DNA from: Nemertoderma westbladi
Taxonomy: Eukaryota; Xenacoelomorpha; Nemertodermatida; Nemertodermatidae
NCBI GenBank assembly: GCA_032718475.1
Contig: JAUCBJ010001988.1
Span: 1-53,716 of the forward strand
DNA length: 53,716 nucleotides
Direction: 5' to 3'
Part shown: piece after piece, positions 10,955 through 21,220 of the stretch
Position numbering within the stretch: position 1 is the first letter of the stretch
Layout of the letters: each line of letters begins with the position of its first letter
Notes under the pieces: generated by a model
What the model was told of the DNA's origin: nothing
Databases searched by the model: none
Seen by the model: the letters and a program-made list of their open reading frames with translations, nothing else
Program-made: the position numbers and the translations under genes

Positions 10955-12059
10955 ATGGATACTTCTAAAGATGATTCAATGGACAATATCAATACGCAGC
11001 GACAACAACTTTCGGAGGAATATCGCCGAGGTATGAGAGAGATGATGGAGGACCTGTTGACACCCGGAGTACCACAACAGTATACGGAACCTCTAATGTC
11101 CCCTGTAGAGATATCAGAACAACATCACTATTGCGCCTTCATGAACAGATACACCAACATCGATGGATCATACAAACCATTCATTATATCCGGACATCCA
11201 AGAGACCTCATATACTCTGAAGACGTTCATGAACGGCAAGATATGGAAATGTGGCGCTATCATGTGCGAAGACAATGAGAGAAGACCGCCCAGATGGATA
11301 AGGAAGATGCGATTCAGGACACCATGTCAGCGAACGATGTGGAAGCTAGCGACAACGCGGCTAGATTTGAGGACTTAATTACGTTCCTCAGAGAAATGTA
11401 TTTAAATGTGGCGGCAGCCCAAACCCAGCAAACTCATTACGTCAAAGGCATCCACCCCGATCCAATAGCGGAAATCAAGCGCTTGTACCACATAATGATG
11501 TACTTAACCGCAGCTAGGCCTTTACCCTTGTTGACGGATCGTTTCGACGCTATGGAGGAGTACTGCAAAACTGGTTCATGATCTCCATACATAAGTCGCC
11601 AGGACTTTAAATTATGGTACTACTGTGAAGACTGTCCACACCCTAACCAACAAGAAAACCATGATGACCATGCACGATTGGGCTGATCAGTCAATCACCC
11701 CCGTGAACGTTGCCCTAGGCACAGTTATATGCATTTCACATATGGAGGATATGAGTGCGATTTATTCGGCGTGGATGAACGAGCCTTAAAGAAATTACGT
11801 AAAATGGAGCATTTACCCATTGACGTCCTACAATTTTCAGCGTGACCTCCAGCTCCTAAAGTTCAACCGTCTCCAGTTCTTCCCCAGGATTCCAGCCCTT
11901 TAGATGAGGACTACTCCAAATACCAAGATATGATTCTACCGGAACAGCTGATTCCCCGAGAGAAACCGGTGATAACCCCCTTAGTTCCACCCGGACTCGG
12001 AAGAGGATTTAGGACATCCCGAGCCGTAATGACAGGTGAATGGTTGACACCGGTGTAGT
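10955..12059 (+). pseudogene. N-terminal region: gag-like part and zinc-finger-like cluster
   Basis: ATG 10955 opens a frame starting MDTSKDDSMDN that can be followed to a TAG at about 12057, with TGA stops at 11276, 11579, 11684 and 11843. The first 200 codons are charged and helical, like a retroelement gag, but match no family I can name. From about 11610 the frame gives YYCEDC, then NHDDHAR and, after a stop, RERCPRH. These Cys and His residues are spaced like a zinc-binding module. A Pro-rich linker (about 11846-11990) follows. All four stops could come from CGA codons by one C-to-T change. Confidence 0.55.
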
Positions 12060-12195
12060 CATACCCTCCGCAATGAAAACCACTCAGTTAATAATGTTAC
12101 CTAGTTTAGCCGGCATCCATGCGCGCCTATCCAAAACTCCATCCGGTACATTGTTGACGGAACTCACTTTGTTGGAGGCCATAGGCAACCCCTGA
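12040..12195 (+). pseudogene. DTG segment, possible aspartic protease active site
   Basis: About 50 codons in the -1 frame relative to the preceding region begin MVDTGVVIPSAMKT. The hydrophobic-DTG pattern is that of retropepsin active sites. The segment ends in a TGA at 12193, after which the main frame resumes at 12185. Two compensating indels or a programmed frameshift would both explain this. The second retropepsin signature (hydrophobic-ILG or IIG) is not obvious, so the assignment is weak. Confidence 0.4.
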
Positions 12196-12922
12196 AGAAG
12201 CGATTGTGCTGGAGGATGCCGATCTCACCATCTACCGTCAACCTTATGTCCAATCTTTGATGGAAGGTTTTCAGCCTAAACATTATGTTCATCCTTCCAT
12301 GCAGCACTAGGTCTTCGGCACCAAGCAACCATGCATCTTCGGCGAGCCCACTGAAACCACTTGTGCTATCGCTGATGTTCCGATGTTAAAGACGCCTACA
12401 TTGGAACCTTTACGTATGGATGGTGAATTAGTTCCCACTTCTCACACTCGAGCCGACGTAATTCAGGAAAAGGTCCATGGAATAAATGTAGCGCGTCGTC
12501 CTTTGCACTATCCCTTCTATGGAATTAAAGACCATCCTCGGTTCATGATGCTTAAACAACATTACGTTATACAACCAGAACACCCTGGATGGGATATGCG
12601 ATTCTTACCATTGGTGAACCCCTTGGACCTCGTGGAACTGGAGGCTTTACATCAACATTTGGATTATTTGGTGAAATTAAACTCATTTAAAAAACCTTAT
12701 AACATAGTAACAATAGAAGCCAGTCCACGTCCACCCTTTAACTTAGAGACATTTATGGATTACCATCGCCTCGTACACTGGAACTTGGATGTAACCTTAC
12801 TGGAGGATGATTTGAAATATATCGAACCAAATGTAAATACTAATGAGATGCCTAGCTATGAATCCATAAGAATAGTGCGTGGAGAACCCGGTTTGTTAGA
12901 TACTCTATGGAAACCAGTATAA
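12185..12922 (+). pseudogene. central region of the unknown protein
   Basis: The main frame is open from 12185 with one TAG at 12308-12310 and ends at a TAA at 12920-12922. The longest uninterrupted piece (12383-12922) encodes 179 residues rich in His, Pro and Leu (for example RRPLHYPFYGIKDHPRF and LVELEALHQHLDYL). I recognise no domain. The composition is that of a folded soluble protein with no membrane segment. It leads directly into the exonuclease-like region. Confidence 0.5.
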
Positions 12923-13939
12923 CTGATCTCCGAAGTGGCTAACGCTGAATGGTCGCATACAGTCAATGTTATTCATAGCTACGGCGTTATGATTTATGAC
13001 AATGAGGGCTCAGTGCCAGATCATGATCTCGGTTCGACTCGGTTGATTCATATCCGCGGTCTCACTGGAGCCACACACGTTTTTACGCGTACTTGTTGTG
13101 GTACCAACATTGTTTTCCCAGCCTTGACTGCCTATCAATGCCGTGCGAGACATCAACAATTTGTTAAAGCGGAGGCTTACGTCAACGACACGAACTGACA
13201 CCCGGCCATGGGAATAGACGCCGCTTTATTACCACAACCCGTACTGGACATTCTATTGGACGAATCCATTTATAAACTCGGTTCAGCCATATATCGGGAT
13301 TTAACAGATGATTTCCCTGTTGTCCATGACATACCATATCCCTCCTTATACATTATCCTTCCTTGGGCTGAATTTCGCGGCTTCTTCCGGGTCATGTATC
13401 TACATAACGCTAACGATACATATAGCAGAGTTGACTCATATTTGCCTTATTACTTTCAGGGACCACTCACCGCCCCTGGTGCCGTATATAGTTTCATGAG
13501 TGTCCCCTTGCGCCCCTCATTGGTGTTGTACCTCATATTCGAAAACCAAGTGTTATCCGGATGGCTTGCGGATGTCTGTAGCCATACTTTGAGAGCGCAC
13601 CCATTGTTGTTGGGAACCCAACTTGCCAAACTCAATGAACTCGGTAAATTCCTGAACTTCGAATGCTTTCGGCGTTTCCTGACCCCCTTCGCCAATATTG
13701 ACAGTCAGTTTCGCGTGAAGTTGCTGTCTCAACAAGAGTTACGTCATTCCGCAAAGGATGAGCTAGCCAGCGGTGGCTTTGCCATATTCCGGGACGTATG
13801 TATTTCAAACCTACATCAATCGGTGATTAAGAGACCCAGAATCAAACCTGGCTTCTCGGTTGGGCAAATACAGACTGATATTATGGACGTTGTCCCTACT
13901 GCCGCATTAATAACGATCACACCTTCTTCTCCTGTCTAG
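12923..13939 (+). pseudogene. RNase D-like DEDDy 3'-5' exonuclease domain, decayed
   Basis: The pieces 12935-13198 and 13208-13939 share a frame and are split only by a TGA at 13196. They show the order of motifs of RNase D-type exonucleases. Exo I is D-x-E in MIYDNEG (Asp codon at 12998), followed by a strand pattern like TRLIHIRGLTGATHVF. Exo II is YKLGSAIYRDL with the Asp codon at 13298, about 100 residues later. Exo III is in SVPLRPSLVLYLIFEN, the Y-x3-D motif with Glu in place of Asp (Tyr codon at 13529). Such domains remove nucleotides from RNA or DNA 3' ends with two metal ions. The match is by motif order and spacing, read by eye. The Asp-to-Glu change and the stops suggest the copy is inactive. 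Confidence 0.5.
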
Positions 13940-14778
13940 TCTTTGCCACCCAGTGCGAGCGAGCATCGCCAACTCAAGGGACACAGTAGTCCAAACTGCC
14001 CCTTTGGTCCCGATATCGAGGTAGAAAATGAAACAAGTGTTACACGATATATTCGATCATGGGAAGGATGCGCAGATCTCAACACGATCACCACATACGA
14101 TATGCCGCAGCGAAAGCTCACCTCGGAGTATACGCGGTTGCCCCCTTCACCTGTGCAACAGATGTTTGGTGTGCTTGGCTACCGAGTTACGAGCTCCTCA
14201 ACCCTGTAGCTTCCTGCACCAACACCAGTTTCGTCCGACGCTTCCTTCACAAGATACAGCCGGAGCGTGAGATGTCCTACGATATAATAAAGTTTATTAG
14301 TGACTCTCCATTTTATTGTTCCCAGTTCCTGGAAGGACATCCCAAGCTGCTCCCACAGCATCGAGTTTTCAGCAAACACGCTCAATGTGAAGGACCAGTT
14401 CTCCATGCTGTGCCTCCGAGAATTTTCCTCGGCAAGCAGCCCCCATTTGGTGTCGCTACCCAAACCGTCGCCTCCAGACCAGTGCAGGCTGCTGTGTGGA
14501 AGCGCTTAGCTGCTCCTCCTGGACTAGAGATCCGTCGACCGGCTGTCGACTCGGGCACAACGAGACCGGTTGAGTTCCTGTCCTTGCCCAACACCTCCAC
14601 CGGGACATACACCGATCGTCCGATTTTACCGACACCAGACGCGGTAAATATACATCTGGGTCCCAACGAGACGCTTTCAAGCGATGACCTGATGTTACCC
14701 GCGCCCCAAACACCTGCGAAGAAGATGAAACAACTCTTTATGTGCAATACCCCTAAGCATCCCAAACGAAAGCGATAA
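13940..14778 (+). pseudogene. C-terminal region of the unknown protein, frameshifted
   Basis: After the TAG at 13937 the main frame continues protein-like to 14209. A second frame, open from 14059 to the TAA at 14776, carries on to what looks like the true C-terminus. It is Pro/Thr/Ser-rich and ends TPKHPKRKR, a short basic tail that could act as a nuclear localisation signal. The crossover between the frames lies somewhere in 14059-14209. I recognise no domain. Strong open frames on the opposite strand over 14180-14765 are shadows of this GC-richer stretch. Confidence 0.45.
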
Positions 14779-15640
14779 TATAAGATTGCTATTAGTTAGC
14801 CTGTCAAACTTTATAAAATCCCTGTACTCGTTCGTCAACAACTAAGTACGTTGTAAAACTATCATATTTGTAAATAATGAACAATATGCATTTCTTATTA
14901 TAAGAGTTGAAACTCGATATATTAGTCGAATTTATGTATTTTCATATTTGAAGGACAATATGACTCAATACTTACCTACATACGTCGATTAATTTAACGA
15001 CCTACCATATTGTAAATATATCAAACTCTAAAGTTTGTTTGAAAGGTCGTTTAATACTTATTTTTGCTACCGGAAGTGACTCAACGAACTTTATTATTTT
15101 ATATGAGGAAATTGATCTACCCTTAATTAATTTCATTTAATTATTTAGTTAGATTGTTTATCACATTTAAATTGTATGTAGTAATTATCTAATATTGATG
15201 TTGCCTTTAATGGTTGAAAGATTGCATATACCCCTTTCCATGCAAATTTCCGAAAAAACTCAATATTGTGTTATTCATAGAACGATTGTTGAACTCGTAC
15301 GTAATTTTAGGGAACGGTTTTGCTGCACACGCTAACTGCATGTCAAAATCTTATATTTTTATCAGAGAACTATTCAACTTCTGTGTGCATAATATTTGTC
15401 TCAAATCCGTGTTGTATATCACTGTTAAGATTGTTTGTCCATTGCCCAGCATCAGTTGCCGTAATTCTAAAGCTCCTATTGGTTGCCATATTTTGCGATG
15501 TCCTTGCGCCCCATTGGCTGTTTCTATTCTTACAGTGCTATAATAATTGATGTTTATCCTGCTATTTCGGGTATAACCTCATAACATCTTAAGCCTGTTA
15601 CGAGTCATGTAACTAGTAGGCCCTATGAAATTTCACCTTA

Positions 15641-15722
15641 CTGTATGCATTGTAACTTACTTGCTGTATGCATTGTAGCTTACTTGCTGCATGCATTGTA
15701 ACCTACTTGTTGTAAGCATCAT
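15641..15722. repeat. 23-bp tandem repeat, about 3.5 copies
   Basis: Units start at 15641, 15664, 15687 and 15710. The consensus is CTGTATGCATTGTAACTTAC plus TTG, containing the palindromic word ATGCAT. The last unit is diverged. Confidence 0.85.
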
Positions 15723-16790
15723 AATTTGGTGTGTGTATTAAATCTTATCGTTATAGTTATTATTATTGCTTTACCTTGTTGATGAATATACAAGACCAGA
15801 GATCACACCAACTTGATTTCCACATGGTTAGTGCTGACTGTGCCCTGTCTGTAATAGATCCGGTTCATTTAGTGCGAGTGTGTGCGTCCATAGTACTGCA
15901 ATATTATTCCCTTACTAGTAACTATAATTTATCCATACTATGATGCGTCTCGTACGAGTGAACGGTGCGCTTACCACCCACTAGGTCCAACATAGTGTCC
16001 TACCTGTAATATATATAAGTCAAACATACATTTGCCAGCCAACAACACTACATAATGGAATGGTTGACACGTAAATATTACTTTATTCCCTTGAAGCAGT
16101 TTATAGTGCCGAAGCTATATACTTACAGTAATTGATTGTACATTCAGACCAGATATATATTTATATATATTAGATAATATATATGTATACATAAACATTC
16201 GTGAGTGTTCCTGCTATGCCGCAGGTATCCCAAGGCACTCGATAGCACTCTCAAGAGTTACAAACGAACTCACTTTGTAGCGGATGTGGGGTTAGCCTCC
16301 CGTAAAAGCCTTGACAAGGCCGATGGTTCTTATCGATTCTCCATTGCTTTTTATTGCCTTTGTTCACGAGAGGGCAAGGATATATTTAATATGCTAACCC
16401 CTTGACAAGGGAAGGGTGAGACTAAATTGTCTACCATGATTGGTTGCACTTGTTATTTGACCAAACAATTGAATTATATGCAATATTTTCGCTTAACCAC
16501 TTCAACGGTAGACTGGTAGCTTACTACTGTAGAATATTTAAATGATCCAATGCAAACAAAGATACTTGAATCATGAGACTTGAATCTACTTATTTTATTC
16601 ATCCTGTATTTGTATGTGAAAGAGCCGAATATCATTTGTTACCCGTGCTGTATGTCTGTATGTATAGAGATATGAGCTTCCGATTCTGTTATTCCATTTG
16701 TCTGATAATCAGATACCTGACATAAACCTGTACTTGCCTAACAACTCGACCATACCGGACCTGAAATGAAAAATCATTGTTATCAGGACT

Positions 16791-16946
16791 GCTATGCGTA
16801 GCACCTACGCGTAGTTTCAAAACACCTACGCGTAGTTACAAAATACCTACGCTTAGTTTTAAAACACCTACGCGTAGTTGTTAAAAAGGCAGCAAGTCTG
16901 GCCCTACCAGTAAATGACAGGAATGGAAGTTACAATCTACGCGTAG
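16791..16946. repeat. 21-bp repeats around the palindrome CTACGCGTAG
   Basis: Four units start at 16802, 16823, 16844 and 16865 (period exactly 21). Each contains the 10-base palindrome CTACGCGTAG (one unit has CTACGCTTAG). A partial match (CTATGCGTAG) lies just before at 16791 and an isolated perfect copy at 16937-16946. The CpG-rich cores contrast with the AT-rich surroundings. Confidence 0.88.
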
Positions 16947-17879
16947 GTCGAAAAGATTTACCCAAATACCAATCATCCGCCTAGCACACAAATGCCAAAT
17001 GTCCAAACCCGGGAAACTTTGATAAATATTAAAAATAAATATACAAGATTATTGTAAAGACATATTCTGCCAACTTTAACATAGTACCAAATAGTTGAGG
17101 ATCATTTTCATATATCCAAAAGTCTCAGTGATGATATTATGAAAGGGGGTTGCCTGGAACACATGAAATAAAAAATTATCATTTTTTATTGGAAAAATAC
17201 AAAATGTTATCCAGAGAATCGCCAGTTCCATTAAATTTAATAAATTATTAATAAATTGCAATAATTTTGTCAGTTTCCATATTCAGATATATAGTATTAT
17301 GAGTTGAGTAAAAAAAGTTGTTGCAATTCACACCCAGGAAGTCCCTCTAAAGGCATGCATGCCAAATCTCACCACGTGCCAAATCTCCCTAGTCTCCCAA
17401 ATCTCAAATCCCTCATCTCGAATCCCAAATCTCCCTGCTATACGGTACTCTAGCCTTATTATATATGCAAATATATATTTTAATAATAATAATTCTATAC
17501 TAGTATGCTATTTACGTTAGCGCGCTGCAGCGCGGTGACAGTGTTGTAAAAGGACTGTCCTGTTACCTGTTACCCCCCCCCCCCCCCCCCCCCCCTACCC
17601 GGGGCGATGTTGATGATTGCTGTAGACTTTCATTAAATTCTCCCAGGAAATTTAGAGATTCATAGAAATTATCCACCTCTTCTACTGGGGCAACCCCATT
17701 GGAAAGTAGCACCCAATAAGATCCACCTTAGGAAACGTTTTAGCCAGTTTTATAGAACATGAGAAGTGACAATGGATGCTGTGGTTGGAGATTTGGTCTA
17801 CTTTGTCCAATGCTGCATGTGCAGTTGGATTCATCAATGGGACATGCCTCTTGACTATCATTTGTGCTGCTTCATGCAA

Positions 17880-20225
17880 CGAAAAGTATATAAGAGCCTT
17901 GTGTAGCTGCACAATTATTTGTGTTGTGTTAGAATTTAATCACTAACATTGTAAACATAGTAGGATACCAAAACATATTTTTCTTAACTAGATAATATAT
18001 TTATGACTTTGGATTATCGATTATATGAATAAATAATTAATTCAAAATTTTACTCGCACCGAATATAGACAAAATTAATCTAAAAACTTTAATTAAACAT
18101 AAATCCATATACTGTACAGTAAATTCATATACTGTAAAGAAATCCATATACTGTATAGTAAATTGAGTTAACCAACATTGGCAACAAATAAAAACAACCC
18201 CCCCCCCCCCCCCCCCCCCAAAAAAAAACGAAAAAAGGATGAAGAAGTACTTATCAATATACAGGTAAAAATCTCTCAGTAAGAGGCCATTGGGGGAGGA
18301 CCAGCTGTAACCATGACGGATTTTTTAACTCATAATAATTTTATTGTAGGTGATTGCAAGTGATCATCAGTAAAGTTTTTCACTAAGCTAGGGCTACTTT
18401 GATACCCTGTTCTCATTATAATAAAGGTTAAGCCCAAAAGTTAAACCAAACTTAAAGACGATTCAACCGTTAAGTTAATCCTGATTAAGTGTCTACCCTC
18501 TATTGAGAGCTTTTATCTTGACACCAGTTATATGTAGCGGGGATGATAACTTTGCCAGTGGAGTGTCAGATACCCACACAAACTGATGGAGAAGATGACT
18601 TATCATCAATTTCATCTCCATCATTGATATACGCTCTCCTGGACAAATTCGTGGCCCCAAACTGAACAGAGTAAAAGACTCTGGTTTGAAAACAGTGGTT
18701 TTATCATCTGATAAAAAATGCTCTGGGTAAAATTCCAAAGGTTTCTCCCAAACTTTAGAGTCAGTAGCAATAGCCCACAGATTCACGATGATAAGATCAT
18801 TAGGATAAATGTCATATGAGTTAATTTTAGTCTCCTGAACGACTGTATGTGGAACTCCTGTTGTTGTGGCACTGCAACGCAATGTCTCCAATAAACAGGC
18901 CTCCAGAAGGGGTATTTTTGAAACATCTTCAAGTGTTGGTAGCCTGTCTCTTCCAACAACTTCATCAATAAGTCCCTGTAGCTGATGCTGCGTTTTTGAA
19001 TAAACTGTCATTATTCTCAGAAATAAACATATCATCATACTTGTTGTATGGCTACCATTAAAAATATTAGAAAGAGTCGCTGCCAAATTATCATCATCAT
19101 AGTAACCTCTCTTTAACTCATTCCCCAAGTTGTGCCATTTCCTTTGCTCAAATAGGTAAGCATCAGGAAAGTGTCTTGGTTGTTCGTTGTAATCAACAGT
19201 TAGACGCTGCTCATTTACGATCCTCATAAAGCAGTCATTAAGTTTTAGATTAGCTTTATATACACTTGTTTCACTGGTCATTATGTATTTTTCGACAACA
19301 TTTGGAATGAACAAACAGTAGAAAAACGAACTAACTAAATTGTCGGTTAGATTAAGTAGACTGATAAACATCGGGTCGTCATATTGGAATCTTTCAAGGA
19401 ACATGATGGTGTTGATGACATTTGAAACGGCTTTTTGAATTGGGACAAACATCGTGAACGATTTGTCATTTAATGTTCTGATATGTTCGCATACATGTAT
19501 TGCTTCTTGTCGAATTATCTCCTCCATTGTTCCAAACGAATTATCAAAATTTCTTATGAAAGAGCTAAACAATTTTCTTTGATGATACCAAAGTGGTCCA
19601 CTAGCCCAACCAATGCCTTTGTTTGGAATGATTGTATTAGAACGATATGAAAACTCCCGGCCACGTTCTGCAAAGACGTGTTTCATCAACTTCAATGAAT
19701 TCAAAATGATTATGTTTGTTCCAAAAATTGGTACTCTAATTATATCCGAGTGAAGTTTTCCACATAGACGATTTAATTCTTCCCCTGGCCATCCCGGGTT
19801 CTTTACGAGTTTAATTATGAAAGGTAATATTTGTACAGAAGGTGGACGATTATTAGACTTACATCTTCTTGAATAGAGAAAAACAAAGACACATACTACA
19901 ATAAATACAAACAACGAGTCAATATACATAGCTTTTCAATTTTTTCATAGATATAGTAACTACTACGAAACTAGTCAATTTTATATAATTATTTGACAAC
20001 AGCTTATTTTTCCATATATTTTGTATATATTTACGTTATTTAGGTTTTTTGAGCTCATTCTGGTCAGAATATAGACCTTTAAACATAAATAAAAATGTTT
20101 AGCTTCTTAACAATTGCCTATGCCTAAGCTTATGTATAACCTCAGGATTACTACAGCCTTTACTGCTCCCAACCTGATTGTGCACATTGACATCTGCATT
20201 AGGAGACACTTTAAGATGTGACCAA
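17880..20225. repeat. segmental duplication, copy 1 (P450 locus)
   Basis: This block repeats at about 38840-41055 in the same orientation, about 20.8 kb apart. Beyond the P450 coding region, both flanks match: the downstream words ATAAGAGCCTTGTGTA and AATCACTAACATTG with diverged counterparts, and upstream the shared run around AATGTTTAGCTTCTTAA and ATGCCTAAGCTTATGTATAA. Coding sequence is better conserved than the flanks, which contain indels. Edges are estimated by eye. Confidence 0.85.
18493..19929 (-). CDS. cytochrome P450, clan-2-like, copy 1
   Basis: An intact intronless frame of 478 residues from ATG 19929. P450s are heme mono-oxygenases, usually anchored in the ER membrane, that oxidise lipids, steroids or foreign compounds. 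Visible features are an N-terminal hydrophobic anchor (residues 5-20) followed by basic residues, a Pro-containing hinge, the C-helix WYHQR, the K-helix ETLR (ExxR), the PEHF meander segment, and the heme loop FSLGPRICPGE with the Cys ligand at about residue 429. The length is slightly short of the usual 490-500. The I-helix oxygen groove is unusual: FNGSHTT has lost one residue compared with FNAGSHTT in copy 2, and His stands where most P450s have Asp or Glu. This copy may therefore be altered in catalysis or inactive despite its open frame. The substrate cannot be told from sequence. Confidence 0.93.
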   Translation of the reverse strand: MYIDSLFVFIVVCVFVFLYSRRCKSNNRPPSVQILPFIIKLVKNPGWPGEELNRLCGKLHSDIIRVPIFGTNIIILNSLKLMKHVFAERGREFSYRSNTIIPNKGIGWASGPLWYHQRKLFSSFIRNFDNSFGTMEEIIRQEAIHVCEHIRTLNDKSFTMFVPIQKAVSNVINTIMFLERFQYDDPMFISLLNLTDNLVSSFFYCLFIPNVVEKYIMTSETSVYKANLKLNDCFMRIVNEQRLTVDYNEQPRHFPDAYLFEQRKWHNLGNELKRGYYDDDNLAATLSNIFNGSHTTSMMICLFLRIMTVYSKTQHQLQGLIDEVVGRDRLPTLEDVSKIPLLEACLLETLRCSATTTGVPHTVVQETKINSYDIYPNDLIIVNLWAIATDSKVWEKPLEFYPEHFLSDDKTTVFKPESFTLFSLGPRICPGERISMMEMKLMISHLLHQFVWVSDTPLAKLSSPLHITGVKIKALNRG

Positions 20226-20979
20226 CACATCCTTGACCCCTGACCTCTGGATGCAGGCTTCATTATATGTATAAATATTATATTTTTTAATTGTTTGTTT
20301 TGTAATATACGTAGCAACGTAGCCTATACTATTATGCTATTTATTCTAGATAATTTGTCAATTGTTGACGCTAAACCGATTAACTATATTAAATAATATA
20401 TTCATTAGAAGGCAGCCCTTTCGATCAAAAATAAAAAAATATGACGTTTACGCGGTGACCTTTAACCTGCGTTTATTTGTCGATAGGGTGAAGCAGTCAG
20501 GAATGCAAGGTCATTCAACATTTGTTGTCTCTAATACGAAATACCCCTCCTCCCCAACGGCAATTCGAACTCTATCCCCCATAATGTTAGTGTGAATGAC
20601 GCAAAATGACCGCAAACCCCAATAATATGTGTTTAGTGGGTTTGAAAAATTAATTTAATTCGATTTATAACATCAAAGGAAAAAAGCAGGTTGCATTTGA
20701 GGTATTTTCTAACCAAAACAATAAACTAAACTTTATTTCACTTATGTTCATTTTGCACAGGAGATCGCTTTACTGTCAATTTTACTAGCTATCAGAAAAG
20801 GTTGAAAAGGTTTTCACTATAAAATTATTGGCGTCAGGCCTCATTTTTTGTTAACCAAAAATGTAATGAAATCCAGAAAAGATCAAAGAAATCCATTAAC
20901 AAAAGTTGGGAAATCAAATATATCAAGTTGATTATTAATAAGTAAATTCTAAAACATATTCGATTGCATTTTTATACTA
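20226..20979. other. non-coding, AT-rich
   Basis: No gene or repeat is supported between the end of the duplicated P450 block and the foldback MITE. Short open frames (for example 20362-20595) show no domain or start context worth reporting. Confidence 0.6.
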
Positions 20980-21220
20980 AGGCCCCCCTCACACGGAGCA
21001 ACTTGTTTCTGCAACTTGTTTCTGAAACTTGTTGCTGGACCCCCTCACACACAGAAATAAGTTTCGGAAACAAGTTGCAGCAACTTGTTGCTGGACTCCT
21101 CACACACAGAAACAAGTTTCGGAAACAAGTTGCAGCAACAAGTTTCTGTGTGTGAGGGGGTCCAGCAACAAGTTTCAGAAACAAGTTGCAGAAACAAGTT
21201 GCTCCGTGTGAGGGGGGCCT
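20980..21220. mobile_element. foldback MITE, 241 bp, almost entirely inverted repeat
   Basis: The element begins AGGCCCCCCTCACACGGAG and ends with the reverse complement, flanked on both sides by TA, which may be the target duplication. The arms are long, with only a short loop. Inside, the words GCAACTTGTTTCTG and CAACAAGTTTC recur many times in both orientations, so the arms are built from short internal repeats. It is non-coding. The TA flank would suit a mariner-like mobiliser, but other superfamilies are possible. Open frames over it on both strands are artefacts. Confidence 0.85.

Larger units (their letters stand above)
10955..14778 (+). mobile_element. unrecognised decayed gene or retroelement-like unit
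   Basis: A series of open pieces runs for 3.8 kb on one strand, nearly all in one frame, interrupted by single stops at 11276 (TGA), 11579 (TGA), 11684 (TGA), 11843 (TGA), 12308 (TAG), 12920 (TAA), 13196 (TGA) and 13937 (TAG). It leaves the main frame only at 12040-12190 and after about 14060. The translation stays protein-like across each stop, so this was one protein of about 1,270 residues. In order I can see an N-terminal gag-like helical region, a Cys/His cluster, a Pro-rich linker, a DTG motif, an unknown central region, an RNase D-like exonuclease domain and a Pro-rich tail ending in KRKR. No RT, integrase, helicase or transposase signature is visible. No LTR pair was found. It could be a non-autonomous LTR element, a captured viral gene or a dead host gene. 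Confidence 0.6.
14779..17879. other. AT-rich non-coding DNA with small tandem repeats
   Basis: I see no gene. Short open frames at 15214-15543, 15731-15943, 16205-16405 and on the minus strand at 17076-17261 and 17682-17912 lack recognisable domains. The interval contains the 23-bp and 21-bp repeats listed separately and a poly(C) tract of 23 at 17573-17595. No LTR-like match to the DNA upstream of 10955 was found by eye. Confidence 0.6.

Noticed and set aside
11276-13198. TGA read as selenocysteine or a changed genetic code
   Set aside because: TAA and TAG also break the frame, there are frameshifts, and every TGA fits CpG decay. No selenocysteine insertion element was seen.
14180-14765. 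Minus-strand frames opposite the C-terminal part of the unknown protein
   Set aside because: They are shadows of a GC-richer coding stretch. The plus-strand frame continues the upstream protein and ends in a natural stop.
17682-17912. Minus-strand 76-codon frame downstream of P450 copy 1
   Set aside because: No domain and no counterpart in copy 2 of the duplication.
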